Shown here: positions 23,614-35,237 of the stretch, piece by piece
Layout of the letters: each line of letters begins with the position of its first letter
How positions within the stretch are numbered: position 1 is the stretch's first letter
Assembly (NCBI GenBank): GCA_963691815.1
Contig: OY829653.1
Coordinates: forward strand, 5,253,801-5,317,800
Direction: 5' to 3'
Length of the DNA: 64,000 nt
Source: Echiichthys vipera
Taxonomy: Eukaryota; Chordata; Actinopteri; Perciformes; Trachinidae
Notes under the pieces: model-generated
Seen by the model: the letters and a program-made list of their open reading frames with translations, nothing else
Database searches by the model: none
Told to the model about the DNA's origin: nothing
Translations under genes and position numbers: made by a program

Positions 23614-24000
23614 CACAATAAATGAGAGAATAATATCAAAAACATATTGCTGAGTTTATTTCAAAACAAAGTCACACAAAGACGGCAACAAAAGTGTCAA
23701 ACTGGCGAGACGACGAGATTCAGGAACTGTTGTCAGTGGGGACCGATGCTGAAATCATCTGACAAACTAAAATAACGGCAAGATACTTGGCTGTTTAGGA
23801 CCAAATGTACAAATCGTCTCCGTGCGCGCGGTGTAATCTGTAATCTGGACAGAGACCAGTGTGAGGAAAACAAAGTCATGGTGTTCTTGTGCTGTTACAA
23901 CAATGCTTGATTAACAAATACGTCCTGCCAAGATCAACATTTCGGAGGGAACTAAACGTCCATTTTGTTCCCATTAACATCACGAGACACTAAAAATAAG

Positions 24001-24066
24001 ATAGATAGCCTTTATTGTCATTGCACAGGGTACAGTACAACGGAACGGAGGGTGCTCCCACAGAGC
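24001..24066 (-). mobile_element. 3' tail of a LINE or SINE
   Basis: GATAGATAGCCTTTATTGTC is followed by GCACAGGGTACAGTACAACG; on the minus strand this is a GACAATAAAGGCTATC-type tail, as found at the 3' ends of fish retroposons. The boundaries of the rest are unclear. Confidence 0.5.
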
Positions 24067-24610
24067 AGAACTCGTGTTTATGTTGTTTATATTTAAAAAA
24101 TATACATTTTTTTGGTCAATATTGTGCAGCCAGGCCCTCCACTCACGACCTGACATGACGTTATCAGTACAAAAAAACCCTGTCCCAATAACAAACCATG
24201 TATATTGCAAACAAACAGCTCTGAGTCGTCTTTACTGCACAGGTCGCTACAGTTTCTTAAGGCAAAATTATGTTCCATCATTGATGCGAACCATTGGCTC
24301 TTCATGTCCCCCTCCCAGTGACCTCTACCACAAACACATCAGCCTACTCAACTTTCACATTCACATATGACAATAAAATTTGAAAAATTAACATAAAAAT
24401 GACAAAAAAAACAAAGATGACCACTGTGGCACAAACCTTCCCGTATGCGTCAGTGTCTGCCTGCCCTTGTGGCGGCCGTCCGGTCGATAATAAATATGGG
24501 TTCTTATCTCCTGCTGGACCCGTCCTCGCCTGGCTGTCACGTCTCACTGCCAGTTCGATATCCGTCTGCGGTGTATGGATGTATTCTGGGTGCCGACTTT
24601 CAGATGCTCC

Positions 24611-27600
24611 TCAGTTGCCAGCAGCTGGGACGTCGTCGGTGGGGTTTGAGGTTTCTGACGGAACGACCTCGCTGCCGCCCTCCACCGAGAGCTCCTGCAG
24701 GGAGTCTGTGGCCTGCTGCACGGCTTCACCCTCCTCTGAGACACGGAGACAAGAGAGTTGGGACTGACTTTGCTTTTAAACTGAATCAACACATCAAGAC
24801 AGGTAGAGGTTAGCCATCAACCCCTTCCATGCCTTTTTGTCTTATACTAGAGAACTAGTTTTTCTGTCTCCATCACTGTGACTAAAGTGAATCCACAGTG
24901 AGTTTGAAGTCAAATGACCTTTTTGTAGACGTGCCTTGTGTTTCTGTTCTTTATTATTATGACGTAATCACTTCTTACCATGTCACGATCTTTGGCTGGT
25001 AACTGTGTGTGTGGGATGAGTGTTAACTCAACAGATTCAGCAGCACTGTTGTAAAGAAGATCCACCATCATGCCAGGTTTGCTTTTTTACACTATATACA
25101 CACTGAACCTGGGACAGAGTGTGTGAAAGGAGCTGTGGATGAATTGAAGTACCTTTGCTCTGCTGCATCCTCATTTTGGCTGATTCTTCCTCCTGCGTCT
25201 CTCTCTGCTTTTGGAGCGTCTTGCAAACTTTCTTGTGGGTGAACCAGTGCAGCTTTTGGCAGTCCTGGCCACAGTAGATCACCTAGTGCCCAAAAAAAAA
25301 AATGAAGTTAACTTTACATGCAACTTGCACATTAAAATCAACATAGCACATTTTAATATAGTGTTTTATCTGCGATACTGTACTTCTATTTTATTGTTGT
25401 TCATATTTTGTATTTTATATTTTATCTTATTTTTAGTACTTCTGATTGTTTTGTACCGCTGCTACGGTGACCTAATTTCCCCTCGGGGATAAATAAAGTT
25501 ATCTATCTATCTATCTATCTATCTAATGATGAAAATACAGAAACAAAAAGGGAGTAGAAACGAGCATCGAGACAGCTTTAAATGGAAAGTCTGTGCGTTT
25601 TACTCATTGTTTAATTTGTGTATATTGTTAAGGGGAAATTGCATTGTTTTGTGTGGATCAGAGAAAATGACTTACAAGTTTCGATCCACCTGGAAGCCCT
25701 TACTGATTTACCAGTTTTAACATAAATATATTAATGAAAAAGTGTAAAATAGTGGCGAACCCGCAGTTTAGTGGTATAGATGCTGCAACATCCTGGTTTA
25801 ATCAGAGACTTTAAAAAAGGCCCATAAAATATTTTCAAATGTCTTCATTTCGTTTTGGAAGATCTTCATTGTTTTATGAGGTTTACTGCTGAAGAGTTGC
25901 AGTTGAAAAAAAACATGGACACTTTACACATGTAGAAAAGACGTTGATTGGTATTTTGTCTTTTCGACACTCACCATTTTACAGATGGAGCACCTCTTCT
26001 CGGCTCCCTTCTCTCCACAGGAGGTACAAAACTCTGCGTCCATGAAGCCCACCTGCCCTGTGATGGCCTGAGTCAGCACTGACAAAGCTGTGGGGTCGTT
26101 ACCCTGCGATCACAGGAAGGGAAGAAAAGGACAGGAAAACCGATTAGGCATCACACAGATAAAAACAAGAACGGATAGTTTTACATTCAAATCTGACGTA
26201 AAGTGACCTGAGAGCAGATCTACCGTGATGCAACCAGGAGCAGAAATATACCGGCTTTAATCACATTACTGGATACAATCCACACTCACAATCTCCACAG
26301 GGGCGATGCTCCGCACCAGCTGCTGCAGCAGAGTGGCGTCACAGTAAGGGAACTTGCGGATGCACTCTCTCAGAAACTTCTCTTGGTACACGGGGAAACC
26401 ATCGCTGTCCCGACCCTTCAGCAAACTGCAGGACGGAGATTAACGAGAACAACTTTTATAATGGAAATGCAAATCGCTTCGTAAGTCTCATCATGATAAA
26501 ATCAATTTCAGAGCGACTTCAGTGTGTTTGGAAAGAATCATTTTAATCGTGGGATTAAAAGACAGAGACGATAGACAGAGCTCCAGTCGTGGTCCTCTCT
26601 GTTTCGTCTTGAGATTAAAAACATGGCGACAATTGTGTCTAAACCTGCGTCACAATCTAAAAGTAAAAATGGAAAAATAAACCCACCTGAGTGAAAGAAC
26701 TGACTGACGGACACTCAACAGACACAAACAACAAAGAAGCTCCTACAAAAGTTGCTTGAAACCTTAAAAAGGCCCTAAAGAGCATATTTCCACCTATCAT
26801 ACTTCCCGCTATCAGTTAAACATAAAAGAACTGCACAGAGAAGTTAAATTAATTACTTTTCTTCTAGTTTTGACAACTACTACAGTTTACACTAAAGCAA
26901 ATGTGTTTTCTGCTGCTGAACTTTAATAATCGATTAAAGAGACGACATCTTTGCAGCTGCACACGTGCATGTATCCCAGCACATGAAGGTTTTATGTGAG
27001 GGAACATTAGCTAAACAGCTTGATGATGATCAGAGACCGGATGAGTTTAAGCTTTTGGTAAAACTTTTGATACTTCTTTGACAAAGTGATCGTCAGTCTG
27101 CAGCGATATCAGCCGTCCTCACCTCTTGATGAGGCCGTCCAGCTTGTCCTCGCGGTCCTTGAGGAAGGACGCGCATTTTCCCAGCACGCAGCTGATGTAG
27201 TGCATCTTCATGGCCAGCACCTCGTTCATGTCCTGCTGCTTGATGCACTTCTCGCAGATGAGCTCCATCACGCGGCGGCATTTCTCCAGAGCCTCGGCCT
27301 CGGCCACCAGGGGGTTCTCCTTCACCAGCATCACCATCTGCACGACACACATATTCACTTTCCTTTCTCAAACATAGCACACTCCTAGTGGTGTGTATTT
27401 TCTGTCATGTTGTCAGTTTTATTTTCATCCAATTATGTTGTAATTTCCACAGTGAGAAGATTGAAATCATAACTGAATTGACAACAATGGTTAAAGGCAA
27501 TCTTTCCTATTTTATCTGCAGCCCTCAAGTCAAGAAACAAAACAAAGTTCTTCTTCTCCTTCAAAGCAGACAATGAGGTACAGCCACATGTTTTCTAAAC

Positions 27601-30600
27601 GATGTTAGCATTGTCAATATTTCAAGCTATAAAATATTTACTGTTGACAATGTTGCAAATGAATAATCAGGACCTTTTCGTTACAAAATTAGACTTCCAA
27701 TCAGGAACCAGAGGTCAAAGCAAGACATGAAAAGTGAAACCAGGCATAGTGCCAGGGAACATTTAAGGCCTGGGGAACTCATTTTTCCAATTATTCCAAC
27801 ACCGTATGAATGCAGCATTATGGTCTATGCAGCTTTGAGCTGTTGACCTGCAGCAGAGATGAGATGAGGTCTGGTGTGATCTCTTCTTTCTAAATCAAGA
27901 CTGAACCTCATTTTGTTTCTGGATTAAGAACCACACATGCAGATAATATTTCTCTACAGCGTGGTTGGATGAGGGGGGCTCATATTTACAAAACAACGAC
28001 TCTATCACCGTTACCTTCCCAGCGGTGTCCTACCTTGACGGGGTTCAGGTTGGTGCTCATGATGACCTTGTGCAGGGGTCCGGCTAGTTTGGGCGGCAGC
28101 TTGGGCTCCTTCTCCAAACCCTGGGGCTTGGTGTAGTAATCCAGTCTGGCACGAGAGAAGAAGTTGTTGATCACCGTGACGCAGTCGTGTTGCCCTGAGG
28201 GAGGGGAAAAAGAAGAGACGGCTTCATCTTCAGAGATGAATGTAGTGGTTGTTGTGTCACGTATACTAAATAATATTTAGTCAGATCAAGTTACAAGCTA
28301 TTGAAGTGCAACACTAGAATAACAGTTTGCATCAGTGCAAACACACTTTGACTCTTTCACCAACTTCAGTCCAGTTAGAGCCTAACAAGAGTGTTGTTTT
28401 CCACATATGTGTTTGATTCGATAGTATATTCAGTCAAGTGGTGAAGTGCCCCAGGACCAAGATAATGGAAGTTTAGTTTGAGAGCTATTGTAAGAATCTG
28501 TCTACTCTCTAAGTCTACGTTAAAACACTTTAACGTAGACTTAGAGACACTAATGTGAGGCATCTTTAGTTTGGTTTTCAGGTACTTCTGTATTATGAGT
28601 GTGCGGCAGTGGCTCAGTCCATAGGTGACTCGGCGGTTCGAGTGCCTGTGTGGACCATGAATGGAGCGTGGACTGGTGGCTGGAGAGGTGCCAGTTCATC
28701 TCCTGGGCACTGCCGAGGTGCTGTTGAGGAAGGCACCGAACCCCCAACTGCTCGGGGCGCCGGTCCATTGGCAGCGCCCTCGCTCTGACATCTCTCCATT
28801 AATTGCATGTATATAGGTCCTGTTTGTGCGTGTGTGTATTTCAGGCCTGTGTGTGTGTAACATGTATAATAACAGAGTGATAAAATTGAATCTCCCCTTG
28901 CGGGATTAATAAAGTCATTCTTCTTATTATTATTATTATTAGGAACCAAGTAGAGTATATCGCAGCTGCCATCTCATATCAACGACAAGTATTACTCTTC
29001 CACTCTTACAAATAAAGCTCTGATAGCCTTCTATCAGTTATACAGTGCTTTATCACCTTTAAATAAAATAACTTCCTCTTGGGTGTTGACGTGAATGTTA
29101 TTTACAAGTCGGAAACGTTACTCATGATGGGAACTGTGATCAAACATGGATGCAGCCATACTTGTGGTATATTTTTACTTATTGTTGATGTCTTCTTTAT
29201 TCTTCTGTACAGCTCTTTGGTCAACATTGGTTGTTTTAAGTGCTTAACAAATAAAGTTGGATTGGATTTTCAAACAAACACGCACATGATGTCGCTCAAA
29301 TGGTTCAAACAAGCTCATCTTAACCGCTCTTAAACCTGCATTACCCTTGTTCTTTTAAATATATTAATTATGTCAGAGTATAAATAGCCTCCCTACCATG
29401 AGAGAAAGAAAAATGGAAAATTCATCCATTTGGTAATTGTATTAAGATAAAAGTCACTCTGTAATTGTTCCTGACTGACAAAGAAGGGGTGTTTGTGATC
29501 CCGGTCTTTGTGTGTATGGTGATACAAAGCTCAAGAACACTCGACTTCTGTGTGAATGTCACGAACAGACGTACCGACGAAGGCGGACATCTGTGCGGCG
29601 GTCCTTCCGACAGAGTTGACCACGTCTGTTTCCGCCCCTGCGTCCAACATCATCCATGTGATATCAGTCTTACCTACAGGAACAGAGGACAACAGAGATT
29701 TGATTCATAATAATAATGATGATGGGATGATCAATATTTCACCGTTTCCATTTATACTGTAGCACACCTGACAGGCCAGCAAACATCAGCGCTGTGTATC
29801 CGTGCTCATGTTGGTTGCAATTCACATCCGCCCCGTGTTGCAGCAGCAGCTTACACATGTCTGCCTTTCCTTTGTAAGCAGCGTGCATGAGAGGAGTCAT
29901 CCCATACTGTGGAAGAGACGAGGAAAGAAAAAGATGAATTTGCATGAACAATCTCACTTTTACGAGAGGACGATGGAGCGTGAGTTTGGCCTGAGAATCG
30001 GAGCAGCGGGGGCGGTGCTGCAGTCGCTCTACCGCACCGCTGTGACGAAAAGAGAGCTGAGGAAGGCAAAGCTCTGGATCTACCGGTCAATCTTGGTTCC
30101 TACCCTCACCTATAGTCATGAAAGCTGGGTCATGACCGAAAGAACGAGGTCGCGGGTACAAGAGGCCGAAATGTGTTTCCTCAGGAGGGGGTCTGGAGTC
30201 TCCCTTAGAGAGAGGGGGAGAAGTTCAGCATCCGTGAGGAACTCGGAGTAGAGCCGCTGCTCCTTTGCGTTGAAAGGAGCCAGTTGAGGTGGTTCGGGCA
30301 TCTAGGGGGAGAGATTATATCTCCACACTGACCTGGGAACGACTCAGAATCTCCCAGTTAGAGCTGGTTAATGTGGCCCGTGATAGGGAAGTTTGGGCTC
30401 CCCTGCTAGAGCTGCTGCCCCCCCGACCCGACCCCGGTTAAGCGGTTGATGAGACGATCTCACTCTTACATAAGCAGAAGCCTCACAGCTTCCATTGCCT
30501 AACACAACACCTGTTTCAAACACCTGATTTTGACGGGTGGACACAAAGTCACAGACAGAAGGAAGGGAGGACATGAAGGACCTCCTCGAAAGCACTTCTT

Positions 30601-32054
30601 GTCACACACACATGTCACTGAACAAAGGAAGAGCTTTGCTGAAGTATTTTTTTCTTCTACATTTGACAAAAGTCATTACATACCCGTAAGACATGCAAGT
30701 GGATGTGTTCCCGCTGATGAACACAAAGGCAAACCTTTTCAACCTGTCATGTTGTTTGAGGCAGGTCATGATAACACAATAGAAGCTATGACTATAGTTA
30801 AATGACTCTGAGAGTGAAAGTTTCAGTTTAGTTTAGCGATGCACTGTTGCAACAGGATGAACAAGGAGATGTGTCACTCCCAGCTGCCTTTTTTCAAGTT
30901 TTACGTTTAGAGAGTAGGGTCCAACATGGTTAACACTTTAAAAATCTACCTTAAAGTAGTCAAAGTACTTTTGATACTAACATCAAAAGAGTCCTTCAAG
31001 ATGAAATGTCTTAGAAAAAGCAGAAGTTTATTCCTGTCGAGCGATCTGCCGTAATTTATAATTAAAGGTTTGATTTTTGTGTCTCAAAATTTCTAAAATA
31101 TAACTAGAAAAGATTTGAAAATCGGGGTAATCTCAGACAATTTGATTCAACTTAATCAGCACACACACACTTTTCCCACTTTTTTTCCCGTCTACCACAG
31201 TATATTCGTCTTTTTGTAATAGTTATATCTGTAATACACTTCATAAAACATTATTACTATTATATAAAATAGTAATAGTAGTACTACCACCTCAGTGTGT
31301 TCATTTATCTTAATTTTTTTTATATTGTGCTTTGATATTTATATTTTAATTCCTTGTGAGCTACTAAACCGTGTTTTGTTGACCATAAAGATCTATCTAT
31401 CATCTGTACACATATATATCTACCTATCACATTATATATATATAATTGAATAGCCAATGACTGTAATTGTTGTGCACATGACAAACAAAGACTTGGCAGG
31501 AGAAATCAAGGTTACTCTCATCAAATGTGTAAAGAGTCAGAAAGTCTGTGTTACCTCATCCAAGCAGTTGACTCTGACATCCTTACAGCCCAGCAGCCTG
31601 GAGGCCTCTTGAACATTTCCTAAATGCATACAAGTCAGTGTTATTGCAGTTTAAACACAACACCAAGCTTTATCAGCAGTTCGTGCAGATATACAGAGTG
31701 AGTTTCCTCTTTTCCCACCTGAGATGTGGTCCTGAACGTGTCAGGTACAATGAAAACATAATGCATCACAACAACAACAACACTTCCACAAGCACAACAT
31801 TTAAAAAAAGGCATGTTATCCTGTTTAGTTCACTTGGCATGATAAGTCACCAAGCTGTCAGAAGTAAGCTACACATGTACACATCAGGAACCATCGTTAG
31901 TACCAGGTTTAGCATGCAAACTCACATGCAAGTTAACTGTTTTTGTGGGGTTTGTCGGAGGGATTAGCATTAGCCGAAGAGGCTTACCTTTAGTAATAAC
32001 CTCAAACAACTCCTTCTCGCTTGAAGACAAGTCTCCCTTCTTAGGAGCAGACAT
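24611..32054 (-). CDS. ankmy2: ANKMY2, ankyrin repeat and MYND domain protein
   Basis: Ten coding exons join in frame to a complete 421-residue protein (human about 441): 32054-31988, 31619-31555, 29906-29768, 29673-29575, 28194-28034, 27337-27123, 26425-26290, 26103-25975, 25282-25153, 24735-24611. ANKMY2 works with FKBP8/FKBP38 in controlling ciliary delivery of adenylyl cyclases and so Hedgehog signalling. Visible domains are ankyrin repeats from about residue 45 (GMTPLMHAAYKGK, HGADVNCNQHEHGYTALMF, AGAETDVVNSVGRTAAQ), the conserved middle (DYYTKPQGLEKEPKLPPKL, GFPVYQEKFLRECIRKFPYC), and a MYND zinc finger spanning an exon junction (C320, C323, C332, C335, C341, C345, H353, C357). The C-terminus is acidic and short. 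MSAPKK was chosen as the start; an in-frame upstream ATG at 32168 would add 38 unrecognised residues. Introns carry SINE and LINE remnants. Confidence 0.95.
25285..25526 (+). mobile_element. retroposon 3' end with ATCT tail
   Basis: The segment ending TTTCCCCTCGGGGATAAATA and AAGTTATCTATCTATC is a typical LINE/SINE 3' tail of fish. It begins a few bases into ankmy2 intron 8, close to the acceptor of exon 9. The upstream limit is uncertain. Confidence 0.55.
28506..28547. repeat. perfect 19-bp inverted repeat with 4-nt loop
   Basis: TCTCTAAGTCTACGTTAAA (28506-28524), loop ACAC (28525-28528), then its exact inverse (28529-28547). It lies in ankmy2 intron 4. It could be a fold-back element core, a replication-slippage product, or a transcribed hairpin. 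Confidence 0.9.
28606..28938 (+). mobile_element. tRNA-derived SINE (family 2), near full length
   Basis: The head has GGCAGTGGCTCAGTCCATAGG and a degenerate B-box GGTTCGAGTGCC. The body has GGACCATGAATGGAGCG and CCAACTGCTCGGGGCGCC, the tail GGATTAATAAAGTCATTCTTC plus (ATT)n. It lies in ankmy2 intron 4, antisense to the gene, and is closely similar to the copy at 38.2 kb. Confidence 0.9.
29960..30465 (+). mobile_element. LINE 3' fragment (RTE/Rex3-like), C-terminal ORF2
   Basis: The decayed translation reads LYRTAVTKRELRKAKLWIYR, VPTLTYSHESWVMTERTRSR, EAEMCFLRR, then LGVEPLLLCVERSQLRWFGH in a shifted frame. This is the known C-terminal region of a fish non-LTR retrotransposon, probably RTE/Rex3 clade. 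At least one frameshift breaks it. The end has GGTTGATGAGACG, the GATGA-type tail of the family. It lies in ankmy2 intron 2, antisense. A second copy is at 51.9 kb. Confidence 0.75.
30470..31550. other. ankmy2 intron 2, unassigned
   Basis: AT-rich, with short TA tracts near 31.4 kb. No exon seen. Confidence 0.35.
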
Positions 32055-32059
32055 GTTGG

Positions 32060-33055
32060 TGATAGGTAGTTTGAAATAAGACGGAAGAGGCACGGGTAGA
32101 ACGCGAGGTTGCTGGTTAAAAGTCTGCTTTCCGTGAGTGTAGCAGTCTGTCTGCAGAGGCTCGGGCATGCAGGCAGGCTAGCAGGTTGAGCTGTCATCCG
32201 GACTGTACCACCGTGTGAGTGTTCGCAGGGGTGTTCTGGGTTTACACAACAAACAACTTCAACTTTTAGTCTGCTAACTTTCACACATATATAAATGTAT
32301 ATATATAGACACACATATGTATATGTATGTAAAAACAATAAATACATTAAGGGTAAATTGATATAAAGAGTAAAAACAGAGGAGGTCCCCCTGCTCCTTT
32401 CACTGAAATGATCAGTTCCACAGGAGTCTAGAAAGTTCATTCATTGTTTAAGCCTTCAGCGTGGGCGGCAGGTGAGGGTGAGACCCGCACACTGAACCGG
32501 TGTCAGCAGAGGCGGGTCTAGAGTCTCCGGGGGCAATAAATCACAGGGGGCCCCTTCAATCAGCGTTCATCACCATTATGTTACAAATAATCTGACAGCA
32601 AGAAAAAAAAATCGAAATGTAGCCTAAACTTTTTATAATTCAAAAGTGCACATTCTTGTTGTTTTCAAAATATAAACATAATAACAATATAAACATTTAA
32701 AAAAAACTTGTAATTCAAAAATATTAATTAAGAATCTTTATTCAAAGCTACATTTAAATTTTGAGGGGTACAGAATGGAAGTATTGCTCAAAAAATATAT
32801 TTTGTATGAATTAATATTTAGTAGTAGATGTTCTGTCACGTTCTGTTTACAGTGGACCAGCCAATAGGGGCCGGCATTGCGGGTTGCCAGGGTTGTCTGT
32901 TGTTGGGTGCAGCTACTGTAGCCTGGCACTGGGTGAAATGGAGTTCGCCAATCCTGCAGCTGAGTGACCGGAGACGGGCAGAAAACCAGAGTCAATATAG
33001 GCTAAGCATTCACTCCATTGACTGAGATAAAGGTGTTCAACGGCACTAAAACCCG
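32060..33055. other. ankmy2 5' region and intergenic DNA
   Basis: Upstream of the ankmy2 ATG is a moderately GC-rich stretch to about 32230 that should hold the 5'UTR and promoter; I found no TATA box. Beyond it the sequence is AT-rich and unassigned. Confidence 0.35.
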
Positions 33056-33057
33056 GA

Positions 33058-33954
33058 CTCCGGTCTCCTGTTAGCTACTTGGCCGGGTCTGACCAACCTG
33101 GCAACAAGACTGCTGGAATTATTTTCTGTTGTTGTGTCTACGATCTTGAGACACGAGATGGCGGTGCTCTGCTAAATCTCCATATTCAACCTTTAATATG
33201 AAGAACAATAAAAAACTGAAAAACAGAACAAATAAACTTGTGTGAAGTCAGGTAGGGAGGTCAGGTCTCCTACTGTCATTGTAAACTTTGCATGTTGTCA
33301 CTGCTGTAGTTTTAAGTCTGTCAGCCCTCAGCAGGCCCAAGCATCAGCCTATCTTCCTTATAGTTCAGTCCATATTTATACCCAGATAATAATCCTGTGT
33401 TTTTTCATCGTGTCACAATAAAGAGATATGGGACTCAAATTTCCAATAACATTTTAATAAACAATCAATGAGAAGGCAAAACTTACAAATCAGTGGTGGA
33501 AAATATGTTTATACGGTAGGCTCCATGTGCTTAAGGTCTAGCAGTGATGGAGGAAGCATTCAGATTCTTTACTTTAGTAAAATAAATAAAAGTAGCCAAC
33601 CACAATGTGACTATACTGTACCGCTGCAACAAATCTTCTGACCTATACGACCACATAGGTTGTGTATAGGTCTTTTGTTTGTATAGGTTCACACTTATAT
33701 TTGGGGAAACTGCTTTAAGTGTTCCTGCAGCACACTCTTGAAACGTTTTACAACCAACAGTACAACATTATTCCTACACTATATCTTTACATAGAAAACA
33801 TTTGTTTCCTGCTGTAATACAGGTTGAATATGGAGAATGAGCAGAACAGCGCCATCTAGTGTCTCAAGATCGTAGACGCAACAACAAAAAATAATTCCAC
33901 CAGTCTTGTTGCCAGGTTGGTCAGACCCGACCCAGTAGCCCACAGGAGACCGGA
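33058..33954. repeat. long inverted repeat (arms about 135 bp)
   Basis: The left arm 33058-33192 and right arm 33821-33954 are inverse copies, for example GGTCTGACCAACCTGGCAAC against GTTGCCAGGTTGGTCAGACC, and share TACGATCTTGAGACAC. They are separated by about 630 bp. Similarity by eye is near 85-90 percent. This is either a fold-back type non-autonomous transposon or two head-to-head copies of one repeat. Confidence 0.75.
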
Positions 33955-34147
33955 GCCTGTTTGAACCCATCACAGAAAAGTGATCATGTGTCCATTTTGA
34001 CAGCAGCTGGATATACTTGTAGTAAAATATGACTATTTAGTTTCCCTATGTTAACAAAAAAGAACATTTATGTCCTAAACATAGAACAAAAAAACATAGG
34101 AAACAAAACACATGCAGGTCTCCATGTACCTGTTGGTGCACTCCAGT

Positions 34148-34163
34148 CCAGCAGGTGGCAGTG
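34148..34163 (+). promoter_or_regulatory. CTCF-like motif
   Basis: CCAGCAGGTGGCAGTG is a strong match to the CTCF core. It lies between the ankmy2 and EcKinase-like genes, at the junction of the two synteny blocks. Motif match only. Confidence 0.5.
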
Positions 34164-34889
34164 GTGTTAACCTGGCTTTACTTTGTTTCATGTCTGCAGC
34201 TTTAAACACCAGATGGACGACTGTGGAGAGAATACTTCCTGTTATCACACATGAAGCAGAGGGGGAAGTTAATCATCAGTAGGCATTCTGTTTCTGCATA
34301 TTTCAGTCAGTTACTGTTTAATACTAGCAAGTTATATGTTATAGGAGTATCCACTGAACGTGTGAGCATTAAATAAAGCAGAAATAAAGCCTGTTATTGT
34401 TGTCTGGATGCACAAGCTCGTGAGTGAGGTAAGTGTCACACCAATATTATAACACCAACATTAACAAGATGATCTTTATATGTGTAGAATAAAAAACACA
34501 CTTAAAGAGAAAGTATTGCAATATGAATATGTACGCATAAGTACATTTTGTTGCAGTAAATAGCAACTTGTACGTGTAAATAGGAGCAAGAAATAGATAT
34601 TGTAAATTAAAATGAGTGCATGCAATTATATTAATGAAGTTAATACAAGGAAATATAATACAATATATATGGCAGTTAAAATGTATCTCGAAAAAGTCGA
34701 CTTTTAATGTTTTTAGCTTTCTGATGATGCATTTTCCAGGTGATCCAAGAGACTTTTTAAAATACTACTATGTATATTTAGCTTAAGAAGTAGGGTCATT
34801 TTGTCTACGCATAAAGGAAACTCTTCATTATTCAGTTTATCGTGAAAATTCAACATCAGCACATCTGGTTTTTATTGGACTGGAAGGGA

Positions 34890-35052
34890 ATGAAGAAGAA
34901 GAAGAGTTACTTTATTAATCCAATAAAGTATCCGCAAGGGGAAATTCAATTTTTCCATGTTACACTCACACACACAGGCCCGAAATACACACACATGCAC
35001 AAACAGGACCTATATATATGCAATTAATGGAGAGATGTCAGAGCGAGGGGAA
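34890..35052 (-). mobile_element. tRNA-derived SINE (family 2), 3' half
   Basis: The minus strand matches the tail half of the copies at 28.6 and 38.2 kb: CCCCTTGCGGATACTTTATT, then GAAGAAGAA on the plus strand at its border, with the TGCATATATATAGGTCC and CTCTGACATCTCTCC blocks. The head is absent. It lies about 170 bp before the first coding exon of the kinase-like gene. Confidence 0.8.
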
Positions 35053-35237
35053 ACACAACACACAGCTGTGAGACAGGATATAACAATATGTGCCCCTGAG
35101 ATGTAGTAGAGTCATAGTATAAAGTTGCATAAAATGGAAATCCTTAAGTAAAGTATAATATGTAGTTGGGTAAATGTTAAATTCCACCACTGCGGCTGAA
35201 ACTGTGCTTCCTCTTTCCTGTCCAGCTCTGACTGGAA

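Noticed and set aside
32281..32345. TA-rich tract near the ankmy2 promoter considered as a TATA box
   Set aside because: It is a TATATA/CATATA low-complexity run about 230-290 bp from the start codon with no focused promoter context.
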